Shown piece after piece: positions 8,641 to 17,344 of a stretch of DNA of 64,000 nucleotides. The notes beneath the pieces are model-generated. The model was not told the DNA's origin, ran no database searches, and saw nothing but the letters and a program-made list of their open reading frames with translations. Location of the stretch: the NCBI GenBank assembly GCA_016213625.1, contig JACQZZ010000042.1, positions 111,128 through 175,127 of the forward strand, written 5' to 3'. The stretch is from Actinomycetota bacterium. GTDB taxonomy: Bacteria; Actinomycetota; Acidimicrobiia; Acidimicrobiales; Ilumatobacteraceae. The position numbers and the translations under genes are program-made. Positions within the stretch are counted from its first letter, which is position 1. Every line of letters begins with the position of its first letter.

Positions 8641-9806
8641 CAGTCGAACAACCGGGCGCGGCCGAGGCGCTCGGTGCACACCTCTGCGCTCCACGGCAGC
8701 ATGGTGCTGCCGAGGCGGGCGTCGCGGTACATGCGCTCGAGCGGAAGGTTCTTCTGCATCGACTGACCGCCGCACACCTTGATCGACAGGCTCGCCACCG
8801 CCGCCGCGTGCTCCATCACGGTGATGGCCGCAGCCCAGCCGCGCACCAGGTCGTCCTCGCTCGGGTCGATGGTGGCCTCGTCGACGGCGCGGTACATCAT
8901 CGCCCGCGACTGCTCGTGCTGCAGTTGCATCTGCGCCCAGCCCACCTGCTTGATGGGATGGTCACGACGCGAGCCGGCCACCTGGCCGGGCATCTCGCCA
9001 CGCAGGTACAGGCGGGTCGCGTCGATGATGCCGCCGGTGAGCCCCAGATAGCTGGGACACAGGCTCAGGAACAGCCACGGGTAGCGATTCGCCGCCTGGT
9101 TGTACATGCCGGCCGGCATCCACTCGTTCGAGTGGGGCACGAACACGTCCTTCATCAGCAGCGTGCGCGACACGGTGCCGCGCATACCCAGCGGGTCCCA
9201 GTCGTCGACGATCTCCACGCCCTGGCCGTCGGACGGCACGCCGAGGAGACGGATCTCGTCCTCGCCGGGCACCTGGCAGGTGACGTTGTAGAACGTGGCG
9301 GCGCCGGAGAGCGACGCGAAGATCTTCCGGCCGGTGACCAGCCAGCCACCGTCGACGGGCACCGCCTTGGTGGCCACACCGGCGGTGGCGCCCGGCGCGA
9401 GACCCTCGGAGAACGGCTGGCTGTGGATGTCGCCACGCTCCACCACCCCGCGATACATCGCGGTGCGGGTCTCCTCGTGGCGTTCACGCTGCTCGGGCGT
9501 CATGTCGAGCAGGTCGCTCACCTGTCCGCACCACAGCATGGTCGCGTTGTGCATGTTGAAGGTGAGGCCGGTGGCGCCGCAATGGCGACCGACCTCCTCG
9601 CTCACGCGCACGTAGTCGGCGTAGCTGGCGCCCATCCCGCCGTACCGGCTGGGGATGCTCACCGACAGCAACCCGTTGGCACGGAAGTCGGCGAAGTTCT
9701 CGTGGGGGAAGCTGGCCTCCAGGTCGTACTTCACCGCCCGCTCGCGCATCGCGGGTCCCATCGCCCGCACCAGCCCCACCATCTCGTCACGCGTCACCTC
9801 GGCCAT
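8640..9806 (-). CDS. acyl-CoA dehydrogenase-family flavoprotein
   Basis: A 388-residue protein with the acyl-CoA dehydrogenase fold: N-terminal helical domain with IPSRYGGMGASYADY, middle beta domain (GRKIFASLSGAATFYN, DWDPLGMRGTVSRT) and C-terminal helices ending KVCGGQSMQKNLPLERMYRDAR. The catalytic Glu of classical dehydrogenases is not obvious in the expected C-terminal position, so a flavin monooxygenase-like or other activity is possible. It is the first gene of a two-gene operon with the TetR regulator, divergent from the NicX-like operon. TCTGAT lies 8 nt before the ATG with a TTGACA 17 nt further up. Confidence 0.85.
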   Translation of the reverse strand: MAEVTRDEMVGLVRAMGPAMRERAVKYDLEASFPHENFADFRANGLLSVSIPSRYGGMGASYADYVRVSEEVGRHCGATGLTFNMHNATMLWCGQVSDLLDMTPEQRERHEETRTAMYRGVVERGDIHSQPFSEGLAPGATAGVATKAVPVDGGWLVTGRKIFASLSGAATFYNVTCQVPGEDEIRLLGVPSDGQGVEIVDDWDPLGMRGTVSRTLLMKDVFVPHSNEWMPAGMYNQAANRYPWLFLSLCPSYLGLTGGIIDATRLYLRGEMPGQVAGSRRDHPIKQVGWAQMQLQHEQSRAMMYRAVDEATIDPSEDDLVRGWAAAITVMEHAAAVASLSIKVCGGQSMQKNLPLERMYRDARLGSTMLPWSAEVCTERLGRARLFD

Positions 9807-9894
9807 GGCGGGACATCAGACCAGAGCGTGCGCAGTTTGTCAACGGTGTTGACATCACGATTGACACCAGCGATCGGCCTGCCATACTCGTGCC
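9807..9894. promoter_or_regulatory. Divergent leaderless promoters around a TetR-type operator
   Basis: An AT-richer gap between the flavoprotein/TetR operon and the hydrolase/NicX-like operon. A perfect 7-3-7 palindrome, TGTCAACGGTGTTGACA, lies at 9838-9854. Its left half is the minus-strand -35 TTGACA (9843-9838), with TCTGAT (9820-9815) 17 nt on and ATG at 9806. For the plus strand, TTGACA (9861-9866) is followed after 16 nt by CATACT (9883-9888), 6 nt before ATG 9895. Both messages look leaderless. The TetR at 7993-8640 is the obvious ligand-responsive repressor (inference). Confidence 0.65.
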
Positions 9895-10698
9895 ATGCGC
9901 GAGCCCCTCGACGTCGACTGCGACACGTTCGCGTGGCGCGAGTCGGGTACCGGCGAACTGGTGGTGCTGCTGCACGGCCTCGGCGGGAGCCGCATCTCGT
10001 GGGAGCCGCAACTGGCGACGCTCGGCCGATCGCGGCGTGTCGTCGCCTGGGATCTTCCCGGCTACGGCGCCGCCGCTCCCCTGCCCGATCAGCCGCTCAC
10101 GTTCCGAGCGCTCGCAGATGCGGCAGCGGACCTCATCCGCGCGCTCGGGGCCGAACGCGCGCACGTGGTGGGCATCTCGATGGGCGGCATGATCGGCCAG
10201 TACCTCGCTGCCTGGTCTCCGCACCGGGTGCGTTCGCTCACGCTGCTGTCGAGCAGTCCGGCGTTCGGCCTCGACGGCACGCGACCCGACGAGTGGCGGG
10301 CGGCACGGCTGGCGCCGCTGGACCAGGGCCTCGAGCCGGCGGACTTCGCCGACCGGGTGCTGGGAGCCATCAGCGGGCCGCAGATCAGCTCTGCCGCGAT
10401 GGCCGGCCAGAAGGCAGCCATGGCTCGCGTCACCGGGGCGGCGCTGCGTCGCAGCATCGACTGCCTCGTCACCCACGACTCGCGTCCGTTGCTGCCGGCC
10501 ATCCAGGCGGCGACGCTGGTGATGGTGGGCGAACGCGACGGGGAGACGCCGGTGCAGTACTCGCAGTATCTCGTCGACCACCTTCCCCACGCGCAGCTGG
10601 TCGTCGTGCCCGGCGCCGGGCATCTGCTGAACGTGGAGTCCCCCGACGTGGTGAACGAACACATCGAACGACATCTCGCAGCCGTGGAGGCAGCATGA
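9895..10698 (+). CDS. alpha/beta-hydrolase
   Basis: A 267-residue alpha/beta-hydrolase with oxyanion-hole motif LLHGLGGS, nucleophile elbow GISMGG (Ser95), acid Asp215 in VGERDGETP and His243 in PGAGHLLN, giving a canonical triad. Its stop overlaps the start of the NicX-like gene by 4 bp. In aerobic nicotinate degradation the product of NicX is N-formylmaleamate, hydrolysed by the alpha/beta-hydrolase NicD, so a deformylase/amidase role here is a fitting hypothesis; an enol-lactonase or other esterase is equally possible from the sequence alone. Confidence 0.88.
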   Translation: MREPLDVDCDTFAWRESGTGELVVLLHGLGGSRISWEPQLATLGRSRRVVAWDLPGYGAAAPLPDQPLTFRALADAAADLIRALGAERAHVVGISMGGMIGQYLAAWSPHRVRSLTLLSSSPAFGLDGTRPDEWRAARLAPLDQGLEPADFADRVLGAISGPQISSAAMAGQKAAMARVTGAALRRSIDCLVTHDSRPLLPAIQAATLVMVGERDGETPVQYSQYLVDHLPHAQLVVVPGAGHLLNVESPDVVNEHIERHLAAVEAA

Positions 10699-11750
10699 CC
10701 CAGGACCGAACCGAGTGGCGCTACATCGCCGCGTTCGCCGCGCACTTCGCCCGCTGCGGGCTGCACGAGGGCGAGAAGGTGGCGCTGCTCAGCGAGTCGC
10801 AGAGCCGGCCGTCGCTGGTCGAGACCGCACGCCTCGCCGCGCAGTCACTGGGCGGCAGGGTGTTCGACATCGTGGTGCCCACGCCACCGGCAGCGCATGC
10901 CGTTCCCATCCGCAGCACCGGCGCATCCCAGGCCATCGCTCACCATGACGCCGTCATCGCCGCACTCGTCACGAGCGATCTCGTCATCGACTGCACGGTG
11001 GAGGGGCTGCTGCACTCGCCCGAGTTGGGCCGCATCCTGGCCGGCTCGGCCCGCGTGCTGATGATCTCCAACGAGCACCCGGAGGTGCTCGAGCGCCTGC
11101 CGTGGGACGACGACCTGCCGCGTCGAGTGGCGCTGGGTCACGAGTGGCTGCGCACGGCGAACACCATGCGCGCCACCAGCGCGGCGGGCACCGACCTCAC
11201 TGTGCAACTGGCGGGCGGGTTCAGCGCCGGGAGCACCGGCCTCACCGACGGTCCCGGCTCCATCGCCCACTGGCCCGGAGGGCTGGTGCTCACCTTCCCG
11301 GCCGCGCACTCGGTGAACGGAACGGTCGTGCTCGCCCCGGGCGACATGAACCTCACGTTCAACCGCCTCGTGGAGTCGACCGTGACCCTTCGAATCGAGG
11401 ACGACCACATCGAGGCCATCGAGGGTGACGGCGTCGACGCCATCCTGTTCCGTTCGTACCTGTCGGCGTTCGGCGATCGCGAGAGCTACGCCACCAGCCA
11501 CGTCGGGTGGGGCATGAACCAGTTCGCACGCTGGGACGCCGCGCAGCTGTACGACAGGCGAGAGACATGGGGCACCGAGGCGCGTGCGTACGCGGGCAAC
11601 TTCCTCTACTCCACCGGTGCCAACGAGACGGCAGGGCGCTTCACGGCCGGTCACTTCGACCTCCCGATGCGCAACTGCACCGTCACGCTCGACGACCGCG
11701 TGGTGGTGAGCGAGGGCGTGCTCGCTGCCGAGCTGGCCCCGCCCGCGTGA
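10695..11750 (+). CDS. NicX-like protein (2,5-dihydroxypyridine 5,6-dioxygenase / M29-like family)
   Basis: A 351-residue protein resembling NicX, the extradiol-type 2,5-dihydroxypyridine dioxygenase related to M29 aminopeptidases. Family-like stretches are HWPGGLVLTFP (~192-202), SYATSHVGWG (~264-273), YAGNFLYSTGAN (~299-310) and GHFDLPMRNC (~319-328). The candidate iron ligands His269, His320 and Asp322 sit almost exactly where I recall those of Pseudomonas NicX (His265, His318, Asp320). The same segments occur in the wider leucyl-aminopeptidase-like family, so dihydroxypyridine is a hypothesis. It is translationally coupled to the upstream hydrolase. Confidence 0.75.
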   Translation: MTQDRTEWRYIAAFAAHFARCGLHEGEKVALLSESQSRPSLVETARLAAQSLGGRVFDIVVPTPPAAHAVPIRSTGASQAIAHHDAVIAALVTSDLVIDCTVEGLLHSPELGRILAGSARVLMISNEHPEVLERLPWDDDLPRRVALGHEWLRTANTMRATSAAGTDLTVQLAGGFSAGSTGLTDGPGSIAHWPGGLVLTFPAAHSVNGTVVLAPGDMNLTFNRLVESTVTLRIEDDHIEAIEGDGVDAILFRSYLSAFGDRESYATSHVGWGMNQFARWDAAQLYDRRETWGTEARAYAGNFLYSTGANETAGRFTAGHFDLPMRNCTVTLDDRVVVSEGVLAAELAPPA

Positions 11751-11769
11751 CCGACCGTAGGCTCCGCGC

Positions 11770-12858
11770 ATGACGAACGACCGGGTCATCGAATCGGCGC
11801 AGGTGGTGCTGCCGTGCACCGATCCGGCGTCCGCCACCATCGGCTTCTTCACCGGCATCGGCTTCAAGGTGCGCACCATCGTGCCGGCCGATCACCCGCG
11901 CATGGTCGTGCTGAGTGGGCACGGCCTCACGGTACGGCTGGAGGTGGGAGCCGACGCCGCACCCGGACGCCTCCGTCTGCTGTGCACCGACGGGGCACCC
12001 GGCGAGCTGGTCGCCCCCAACGGCACCGTCGTGGAGTTCGTGCCGGCACACCCCCCGATGGACATCCCGCCGCTGCAGGAGCGGTTCGTCGTCACCCGCA
12101 TGCCCCGCGGCGAGGGCGACGCCGCGTTCGGTGAGGGTCGCTCCGGGATGCGCTACCGCGATCTCATCCCCGACCGCCTCGGCGGACGCTTCATCGCGTC
12201 GCACATCCTCATCCCCGACGGCGGGCCCGTGGGCGACTACGTGCACTTCCACAACATCCGCTTCCAGATGATCTATTGCTACCGCGGTTGGGTGAAGGTC
12301 GCCTACGAAGACCAGGGCGAGCCGATGCTGCTCACCGAGGGCGACTGTTTCCTGCAACCCTCCACCATCCGTCACCGGGTGCTCGAGGCGAGCGATCGCA
12401 TGCAGGTCATCGAAGTCGGCTGCCCGGCCGAGCACGAGACGTGGGGCGACCCCGAGATGACCCTGCCCACCGGCCGCACGTTGCCCGACCGGGGGTACGG
12501 CCCCGACGGGCACCGATTCGCCTTCCACCAGGCCGCGCATGCGTCATGGGCACCCTGGCGTGTGGCCGGGTACGAGTACCGCGACACCGGTATCGGCGCG
12601 GCCATGGACGGAGTGGCGGGCTGTCGCGTGGTACGCCCCGTCGGCTCGCCCGGCGCCGTCACCACCAGCCACACGGCCGAGTTCGTCTTCACCTTCGTGC
12701 TCGATGGCGCCGTCACGCTGCAACGCGAGCACGACGCGCCGTTGCGGCTGGACGAGGGCGACTCGTTCGTGGTGCCGGCACACACGAACTACACGCTCAG
12801 CGAACCCACTGCGAACCTGCAACTCCTCGACGTCACCCTCCCCGCCGACGTCGCCTGA
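11770..12858 (+). CDS. VOC-like domain fused to a double cupin
   Basis: A 362-residue protein. Residues ~1-95 look like a half vicinal-oxygen-chelate/glyoxalase module (SAQVVLPCTDPASATIGFFTGIGFKV, then GHGLTVRLEVG). Residues ~125-215 and ~265-358 are two cupin barrels, with HFHNIRFQMIYCYRG...HRV in the first and SHTAEFVFTFVLDGAV...HTNYTL in the second. His pairs are present, but the usual metal Glu is Gln in cupin 1. Substrate unknown; the position just after the NicX-like gene suggests a ring-cleavage or isomerisation role. TAGGCT (11758-11763) stands 6 nt before the ATG, so it may have its own leaderless transcript despite the 19-bp gap. Confidence 0.75.
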   Translation: MTNDRVIESAQVVLPCTDPASATIGFFTGIGFKVRTIVPADHPRMVVLSGHGLTVRLEVGADAAPGRLRLLCTDGAPGELVAPNGTVVEFVPAHPPMDIPPLQERFVVTRMPRGEGDAAFGEGRSGMRYRDLIPDRLGGRFIASHILIPDGGPVGDYVHFHNIRFQMIYCYRGWVKVAYEDQGEPMLLTEGDCFLQPSTIRHRVLEASDRMQVIEVGCPAEHETWGDPEMTLPTGRTLPDRGYGPDGHRFAFHQAAHASWAPWRVAGYEYRDTGIGAAMDGVAGCRVVRPVGSPGAVTTSHTAEFVFTFVLDGAVTLQREHDAPLRLDEGDSFVVPAHTNYTLSEPTANLQLLDVTLPADVA

Positions 12859-12867
12859 CCCGTGACG

Positions 12868-13779
12868 TCAGTCCAGGGCTTGGAGGACCTGGCCGAGCCA
12901 TTCGATGGCGGGTTGGGTGATGGGGTCCACCACCAGTTGCACGTGCGCGGCGCCGGCGTGCGCGAAGGCGGCGAGTTGCTCGGCCAGCTCCTGGGGCTCG
13001 CCGCGCAGCGGTTGGATACGCGCCATCGACGGGTCGCCCATGGTGCGGCCCACTCCCCCGGGCACCTGCACGTACACGCACGCCGTTGCCTCCACTTCGT
13101 CGGGATCGCGCCCGACCGCATCGGTGCGAGCACGCACATCGGCGACCACTTCGGCGAAACCCTCGGGGGTGTTGCCGTAGATGCTCCACCACACGTTCCA
13201 CGAGTGCACGTGCGGCAGCGTGATGGAGAGCATGCGTGGGCTGTTCGAACCCACCATCAACACCGGTCCACCCGCTCGCGCCGCGGGCGGATCGATGACA
13301 CATCGGTCGACCGCGTAGTAGGTGCCCGAGTGCGTGACCATTTCGCCGGCCAGCAGCCGGCGCAGCACGTGGAACGCCTCTTCGAACCGGTCGACCCGAT
13401 GATCGAACGGAAGACCGAAGGCGCGGTACTCGCGCTCGTTCCAACCCGAGCCCACGCCGAGCACCAGTCGCCCGTCGGACACCGCGTCGATGGTGGCGGC
13501 CATCTTGGCGATCATCGCCGGGTCGTGGAACCCCAGCGACGACACCAGCGAGCCGAGCTGCACCCGTTCGGTGACCGCCGCGAGCGCGGCGAGTGAGGTG
13601 TACACCTCCCACGGTCCGCGAGCGGTGCCGTCGGGCAGGTCGTAGAGCAGGTGATCGCCCAGCCAGACGGAGTCGAAGCCCACGGCCTCGGCCGCCCGGG
13701 TCATCGAGATCAGCTCGGGCCAGGGAACACGCCGTTCCACTTCTGGGAGCTGCACACCGATCTTCAGGGGCCGAGTCAT
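12868..13779 (-). CDS. LLM-class (F420-dependent) oxidoreductase
   Basis: A 303-residue luciferase-like TIM-barrel protein. Typical elements are VWLGDHLLYD near residue 40, LGSLVSSLGFHDPAMIAKMAATID (~76-99), SDGRLVLGVGSGWNEREY (~101-118) and GGPVLMVGSNSPRML (~170). Such proteins use reduced F420 or FMN; the actinobacterial context favours F420. Substrate unknown. It converges on the VOC-cupin gene (10 bp apart). The promoter looks leaderless: TATGCT (13791-13786) then 6 nt to ATG 13779. Confidence 0.87.
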   Translation of the reverse strand: MTRPLKIGVQLPEVERRVPWPELISMTRAAEAVGFDSVWLGDHLLYDLPDGTARGPWEVYTSLAALAAVTERVQLGSLVSSLGFHDPAMIAKMAATIDAVSDGRLVLGVGSGWNEREYRAFGLPFDHRVDRFEEAFHVLRRLLAGEMVTHSGTYYAVDRCVIDPPAARAGGPVLMVGSNSPRMLSITLPHVHSWNVWWSIYGNTPEGFAEVVADVRARTDAVGRDPDEVEATACVYVQVPGGVGRTMGDPSMARIQPLRGEPQELAEQLAAFAHAGAAHVQLVVDPITQPAIEWLGQVLQALD

Positions 13780-13820
13780 CGGCCGAGCATACGGGCGGGT
13801 CAGGCGCCGGGCGGCTGATC

Positions 13821-13844
13821 GCGCAGGGCCGAACCGCCCTGCGC
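13821..13844 (-). terminator. GC-rich hairpin after the acyltransferase gene
   Basis: A perfect 9-bp stem (GCGCAGGGC at 13821-13829 with GCCCTGCGC at 13836-13844) around a 6-nt loop, 14 nt past the stop of the leftward acyltransferase gene. There is no T-run, so termination strength is uncertain. Confidence 0.5.
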
Positions 13845-13858
13845 GCCGAACGGGTGCG

Positions 13859-16177
13859 TCAGCCGAGCGCCACCCGCAGCGCAGCGTCCACGTAGGGGGC
13901 GAGGAACACCGACGCGGTGGCCGTGATGTGGCTGTTGTCGCGGTACATCAACACGTTGCCGACGATGACCGGGCAGGCGGTGTCGGTGCACATCCAGTCG
14001 CTGGTGGGGATGAAGTCGGCGTCGTACTTCGCGGCCACCTCCCGCTCCACCGCCAACCGACCAGGCCGCACCGCACCGTCGCGACTGTTCATGCACGAGG
14101 CCACGCTCGACAGGTTGCCCGCCAGACAACTCGGCACGTCCTCCAGCGGCGTCGCCGAGTCGCCCAGGAGCAGCAGGTTGCTGGTGAGGGGGCGCACCTT
14201 GGAGACGGTGAGGTCGAGGCCCTCCTTCCACACCTGATCGGGGTCGCGACCGGCCGCCGCGCCGACCTGCTTGTAGCGATACGCCGACATCACCACCAGG
14301 TCGGGTTGGAGCTGGGCGATCTGTTGGATGACCGCCTCGCGCCACGGCACGCAGTCGGTGCGGTTCGGGTCCTTCTCCGTGGGGATCTCTGCGGTGGGGC
14401 ACGCCTTCTTCGTGTGCACGAGGAGACGCCACCCGTTCTGGCTGGCCACCTGGTGCATCGCCGGCATCCACTCTGCGGCGTGCGAGTCGCCGAAGAGCAC
14501 GACGGTGACGCTGCCGTTCGGGTCGCCGTAGATGCAGGTCTCCGGGGAGCTGACACCGAGGTCGAGGATGCACCCGTTGTCGTACACCTGTGGCAGGTCG
14601 TCGCGAGCGGAGGCGAGGCTGGGCGACAGGTTGCTCGGCACCTTCGACGTCTGTACGCCCGCCTCCAAGGTGGGGAGGTTCGCCGCGATGAGCGCTGCCA
14701 GCTCGGGCGGGTTGTCCTTCGACGCGTCGACCGTGGGCACGCGTGCGGCAGTGGTGGAGGTGCCCGGCGCCACGGTGCTCACCGGGCTGGTGGACGGCAC
14801 GACGGTGGAGCCGACCGCGGTCGGCACCGTCGTGGTCTGGCCCACCAGGGTGGGGGCCGCGGCTTCGACCCCCGCGTCGAGCGGCGGTGGGTTGTTGAGG
14901 AGCAGCGCGGCGCCGCCCACGCCCGCCAGCGCGATCCACGCCCCCATCGCCAGGCTGCGCGCCGGTGACGCCGCCAACGTGGGCGAGTGGCGCACGGGGT
15001 TCTCCACGAGCTGGTAGCTGATCGCGGCGATGACCACCGACAGCGCAAGGATGCCGAGCCGGGCGGCGACCGACAGCGGACCCCATTCCCGCTCGGCCAG
15101 GATGAGCATCGGGAAGTGCCACAGGTAGATCGCATACGAGCGAGCGCCGATCCACTGGAGCGGCATCGCCCGCAGCACCTGGAACGGGCCGGCCACCGCG
15201 CCCGCCGCGCCGGCGTTGATGACCAGTGCCGTGGCGAGCACCGGGATGGCGGCCACCCAACCGGGGAAGCGCATGGAGTCGCTGAACACCACGCCGCACA
15301 CCACGATGACCAGCAGACCGACCCAGCCGAGCAGCGCCCGCTGCTGGCGACGCATGGCCACGCTGCCACCCACGAATGCGAGCGCGGCACCGGTGAGCAG
15401 CTCCCAGGCCCGCGTGGGCAGCATGAAGAACGCCCACGGTTGCGAGCGAGTCGTGAGCCACACGCAGGCGACGAACGACGCCACCCACATCGCACCGATG
15501 ACACCGCCGAGCGCACGGCGACCGAGCCGCATGAAGCGCACCAGCACCATCAGCAAGCCCGGCCACACCATGTAGAACTGCTCCTCCACGGCGAGCGACC
15601 AGAAGTGCAGCAACGGCGACGGCGGGAGTTGTGAGGTGAGGTAGTCGGTACCCACCGCGGCGAAGCGGATGTTGACGACGAAGGCGCAGGCGGCGATGGC
15701 ATCGCGAGCCAGTTCCGCCTGCGACAGGCCGTCGAGCATGAACCGTCCGGCGATCAGCGTGGCGACGAGCACGAGGCCCGACGCGGGAAGCAGGCGACGG
15801 GCGCGACGTGCCCAGAAGTTGGCCAGCGAGATGGTGCCGGTGGATGACAGCTCGCGCAGGAGCAACGAGGTGATGAGAAACCCGGACAGCACGAAGAACA
15901 CGTCGACACCGATGAAGCCGCCGGCGAACAGCGAGAACTTCGCGTGGTAGACGAGCACGAGGAGCACGGCGATGGCCCGCAAACCCTCGATGTCGGGGCG
16001 GAACGAGGCGGCCGACGTGGCCTCACGGAACGCCGGCGGTGGCACCTCCAGTGGCGGACGGACGGCGCCGCGTGCCTGCGGCTCGGCCCCGTCCTGGTTG
16101 CGGGACCATTCGGCCTTCTTCACCCACCAGAAGGCGAAGAGCGCGACGAACACTGCGCCCACGAGAACCGAATCCAC
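13859..16177 (-). CDS. OafA/YrhL-type acyltransferase with C-terminal SGNH domain
   Basis: A 772-residue integral membrane acyltransferase. After one N-terminal hydrophobic segment, the acyltransferase-3 domain starts with FRPDIEGLRAIAVLLVLVYH (catalytic His) and FIGVDVFFVLSGFLIT and contains about ten membrane segments up to residue ~440. A Thr/Ser/Pro/Val-rich linker follows. The C-terminal extracytoplasmic SGNH hydrolase-like domain carries VVLFGDSHAAEW (block I Ser) and RDNSHITATAS (Asp/His). Such fusions O-acylate cell-surface glycans. I choose GTG 16177 because TAACGT lies 8 nt upstream and the longer frame reads into a basic, unlikely N terminus. It follows the serine-hydrolase gene by 31 bp. 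Confidence 0.88.
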   Translation of the reverse strand: MDSVLVGAVFVALFAFWWVKKAEWSRNQDGAEPQARGAVRPPLEVPPPAFREATSAASFRPDIEGLRAIAVLLVLVYHAKFSLFAGGFIGVDVFFVLSGFLITSLLLRELSSTGTISLANFWARRARRLLPASGLVLVATLIAGRFMLDGLSQAELARDAIAACAFVVNIRFAAVGTDYLTSQLPPSPLLHFWSLAVEEQFYMVWPGLLMVLVRFMRLGRRALGGVIGAMWVASFVACVWLTTRSQPWAFFMLPTRAWELLTGAALAFVGGSVAMRRQQRALLGWVGLLVIVVCGVVFSDSMRFPGWVAAIPVLATALVINAGAAGAVAGPFQVLRAMPLQWIGARSYAIYLWHFPMLILAEREWGPLSVAARLGILALSVVIAAISYQLVENPVRHSPTLAASPARSLAMGAWIALAGVGGAALLLNNPPPLDAGVEAAAPTLVGQTTTVPTAVGSTVVPSTSPVSTVAPGTSTTAARVPTVDASKDNPPELAALIAANLPTLEAGVQTSKVPSNLSPSLASARDDLPQVYDNGCILDLGVSSPETCIYGDPNGSVTVVLFGDSHAAEWMPAMHQVASQNGWRLLVHTKKACPTAEIPTEKDPNRTDCVPWREAVIQQIAQLQPDLVVMSAYRYKQVGAAAGRDPDQVWKEGLDLTVSKVRPLTSNLLLLGDSATPLEDVPSCLAGNLSSVASCMNSRDGAVRPGRLAVEREVAAKYDADFIPTSDWMCTDTACPVIVGNVLMYRDNSHITATASVFLAPYVDAALRVALG

Positions 16178-16208
16178 GGGTGGCGACGTTAGTGCCTGGC
16201 CATCGAGC

Positions 16209-17222
16209 TCAGAGGGTGCCGTCGTCGATGAGGCGCGCGATTTCGTTCGCGATGGGCCACGCGCCCTCCGACGTGTTGGCGCACACGGCATAGGTGATGC
16301 CGGTCGCGCGGTCGTGCCCGGAGCGGAACGACTGCCCGGCGTCGTAGCCCTCCCACTCGAGCGTGTGCCGGGGGTTGCGCAGCCAGCAGCCGAGGCCGTA
16401 GTCGTAAGAACCCGAGGCGGTGGCCGGCGAACTGCGCGGCGAGGTCATCGATTGCACCGTCGCTGCGGCCACCACCTCGCCGGCCACCACGGCCTTCCAC
16501 AGGCGACAGATGTCGCCGACGGTGGTGTACACCCCGCCGTCGCCGTTGCCGCGCACCGGCAGGTGCAGCACGTTGCTCCAGCCCGGCGTGGTGTCGTCGA
16601 GGTAGCCAGTGGCGGCAGAGCCGGGCAGCATGTCGTTGCGCAGGAACGCCGTGCCGGTGAGCGCCGCCGGGCCGATGACACATCGTTCCACCACCTCGTG
16701 AAAGCCCTCGCCGGTGGCACGCTCCACCAACAGCGCCAACACCACGAAACCGCCATTGCAGTACTCGAAGCGCTCGCCCGGCGCGAACGTCTGAGGGTGC
16801 CCATCGAGCACGGGGAGGTAGTCCTCGGTGTGCAGCAGCCGATGCACCGGCACCGGCATCGGGTACGCAGTGACGTCGAAGTCGCCGCTCTCGTCGAGAT
16901 AGTCACCGATGCCGGACCGGTGGGACAGCAGGTGCTCCACCGTCACCGCATCGTCGATGAGCGGGAGGTCCTCGCGCAGGAGCGACCGGGCCGTGGTGTG
17001 CAGGGCGAGGACGCCCTCGTCCACGAGTCGCAGCACCGTGAGCGCAGTGAGGCCCTTCATGCCGCTGGCGATGCCGAACTGTGTGTCGACGGTGTTCGGC
17101 ACCGCGTGCGCACGCTGGGCGAGGCCGTGAGCGCTCGCATGCAGCGTGACATCGGCTCGGTCGACCCTGACCGCACCCGAGAAGGCGGTGCTTCGGGCGA
17201 CCTCGGCGAGCGACTCGATCAT
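16209..17222 (-). CDS. Beta-lactamase-family serine hydrolase
   Basis: A 337-residue class C beta-lactamase/DD-peptidase-like hydrolase. The SxxK motif is in GIASGMKGLTAL (~residue 50), the YxN motif in FEYCNGG (~residue 150), and an HRSG segment lies between. There is no signal peptide, so it is probably a cytoplasmic esterase or aminopeptidase-like enzyme rather than a secreted lactamase. The frame runs far upstream, but ATG 17222 has TACTGT (17234-17229) 6 nt before it, giving a leaderless start. It is followed by the acyltransferase gene on the same strand. Confidence 0.85.
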   Translation of the reverse strand: MIESLAEVARSTAFSGAVRVDRADVTLHASAHGLAQRAHAVPNTVDTQFGIASGMKGLTALTVLRLVDEGVLALHTTARSLLREDLPLIDDAVTVEHLLSHRSGIGDYLDESGDFDVTAYPMPVPVHRLLHTEDYLPVLDGHPQTFAPGERFEYCNGGFVVLALLVERATGEGFHEVVERCVIGPAALTGTAFLRNDMLPGSAATGYLDDTTPGWSNVLHLPVRGNGDGGVYTTVGDICRLWKAVVAGEVVAAATVQSMTSPRSSPATASGSYDYGLGCWLRNPRHTLEWEGYDAGQSFRSGHDRATGITYAVCANTSEGAWPIANEIARLIDDGTL

Positions 17223-17266
17223 GGCTCGACAGTACTGCGATGGACCTCGACCCGGGCACGACAAAT

Positions 17267-17308
17267 CGGGTGTTGCCAGCCGCTCAGCGGAACGGCGGGC
17301 AACACCCG
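17267..17308 (-). terminator. Long-stem terminator of the multicopper oxidase operon
   Basis: An 11-bp perfect stem, CGGGTGTTGCC (17267-17277) with GGCAACACCCG (17298-17308), enclosing a 20-nt loop that can form a small inner hairpin. It begins 36 nt after the stop of the leftward membrane-protein gene and is followed on the minus strand by GATTTGT. It separates that operon from the serine-hydrolase promoter. Confidence 0.7.
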
Positions 17309-17344
17309 GATTGTTTGATCGATGGACTCGACGCCGGGAGAGCG

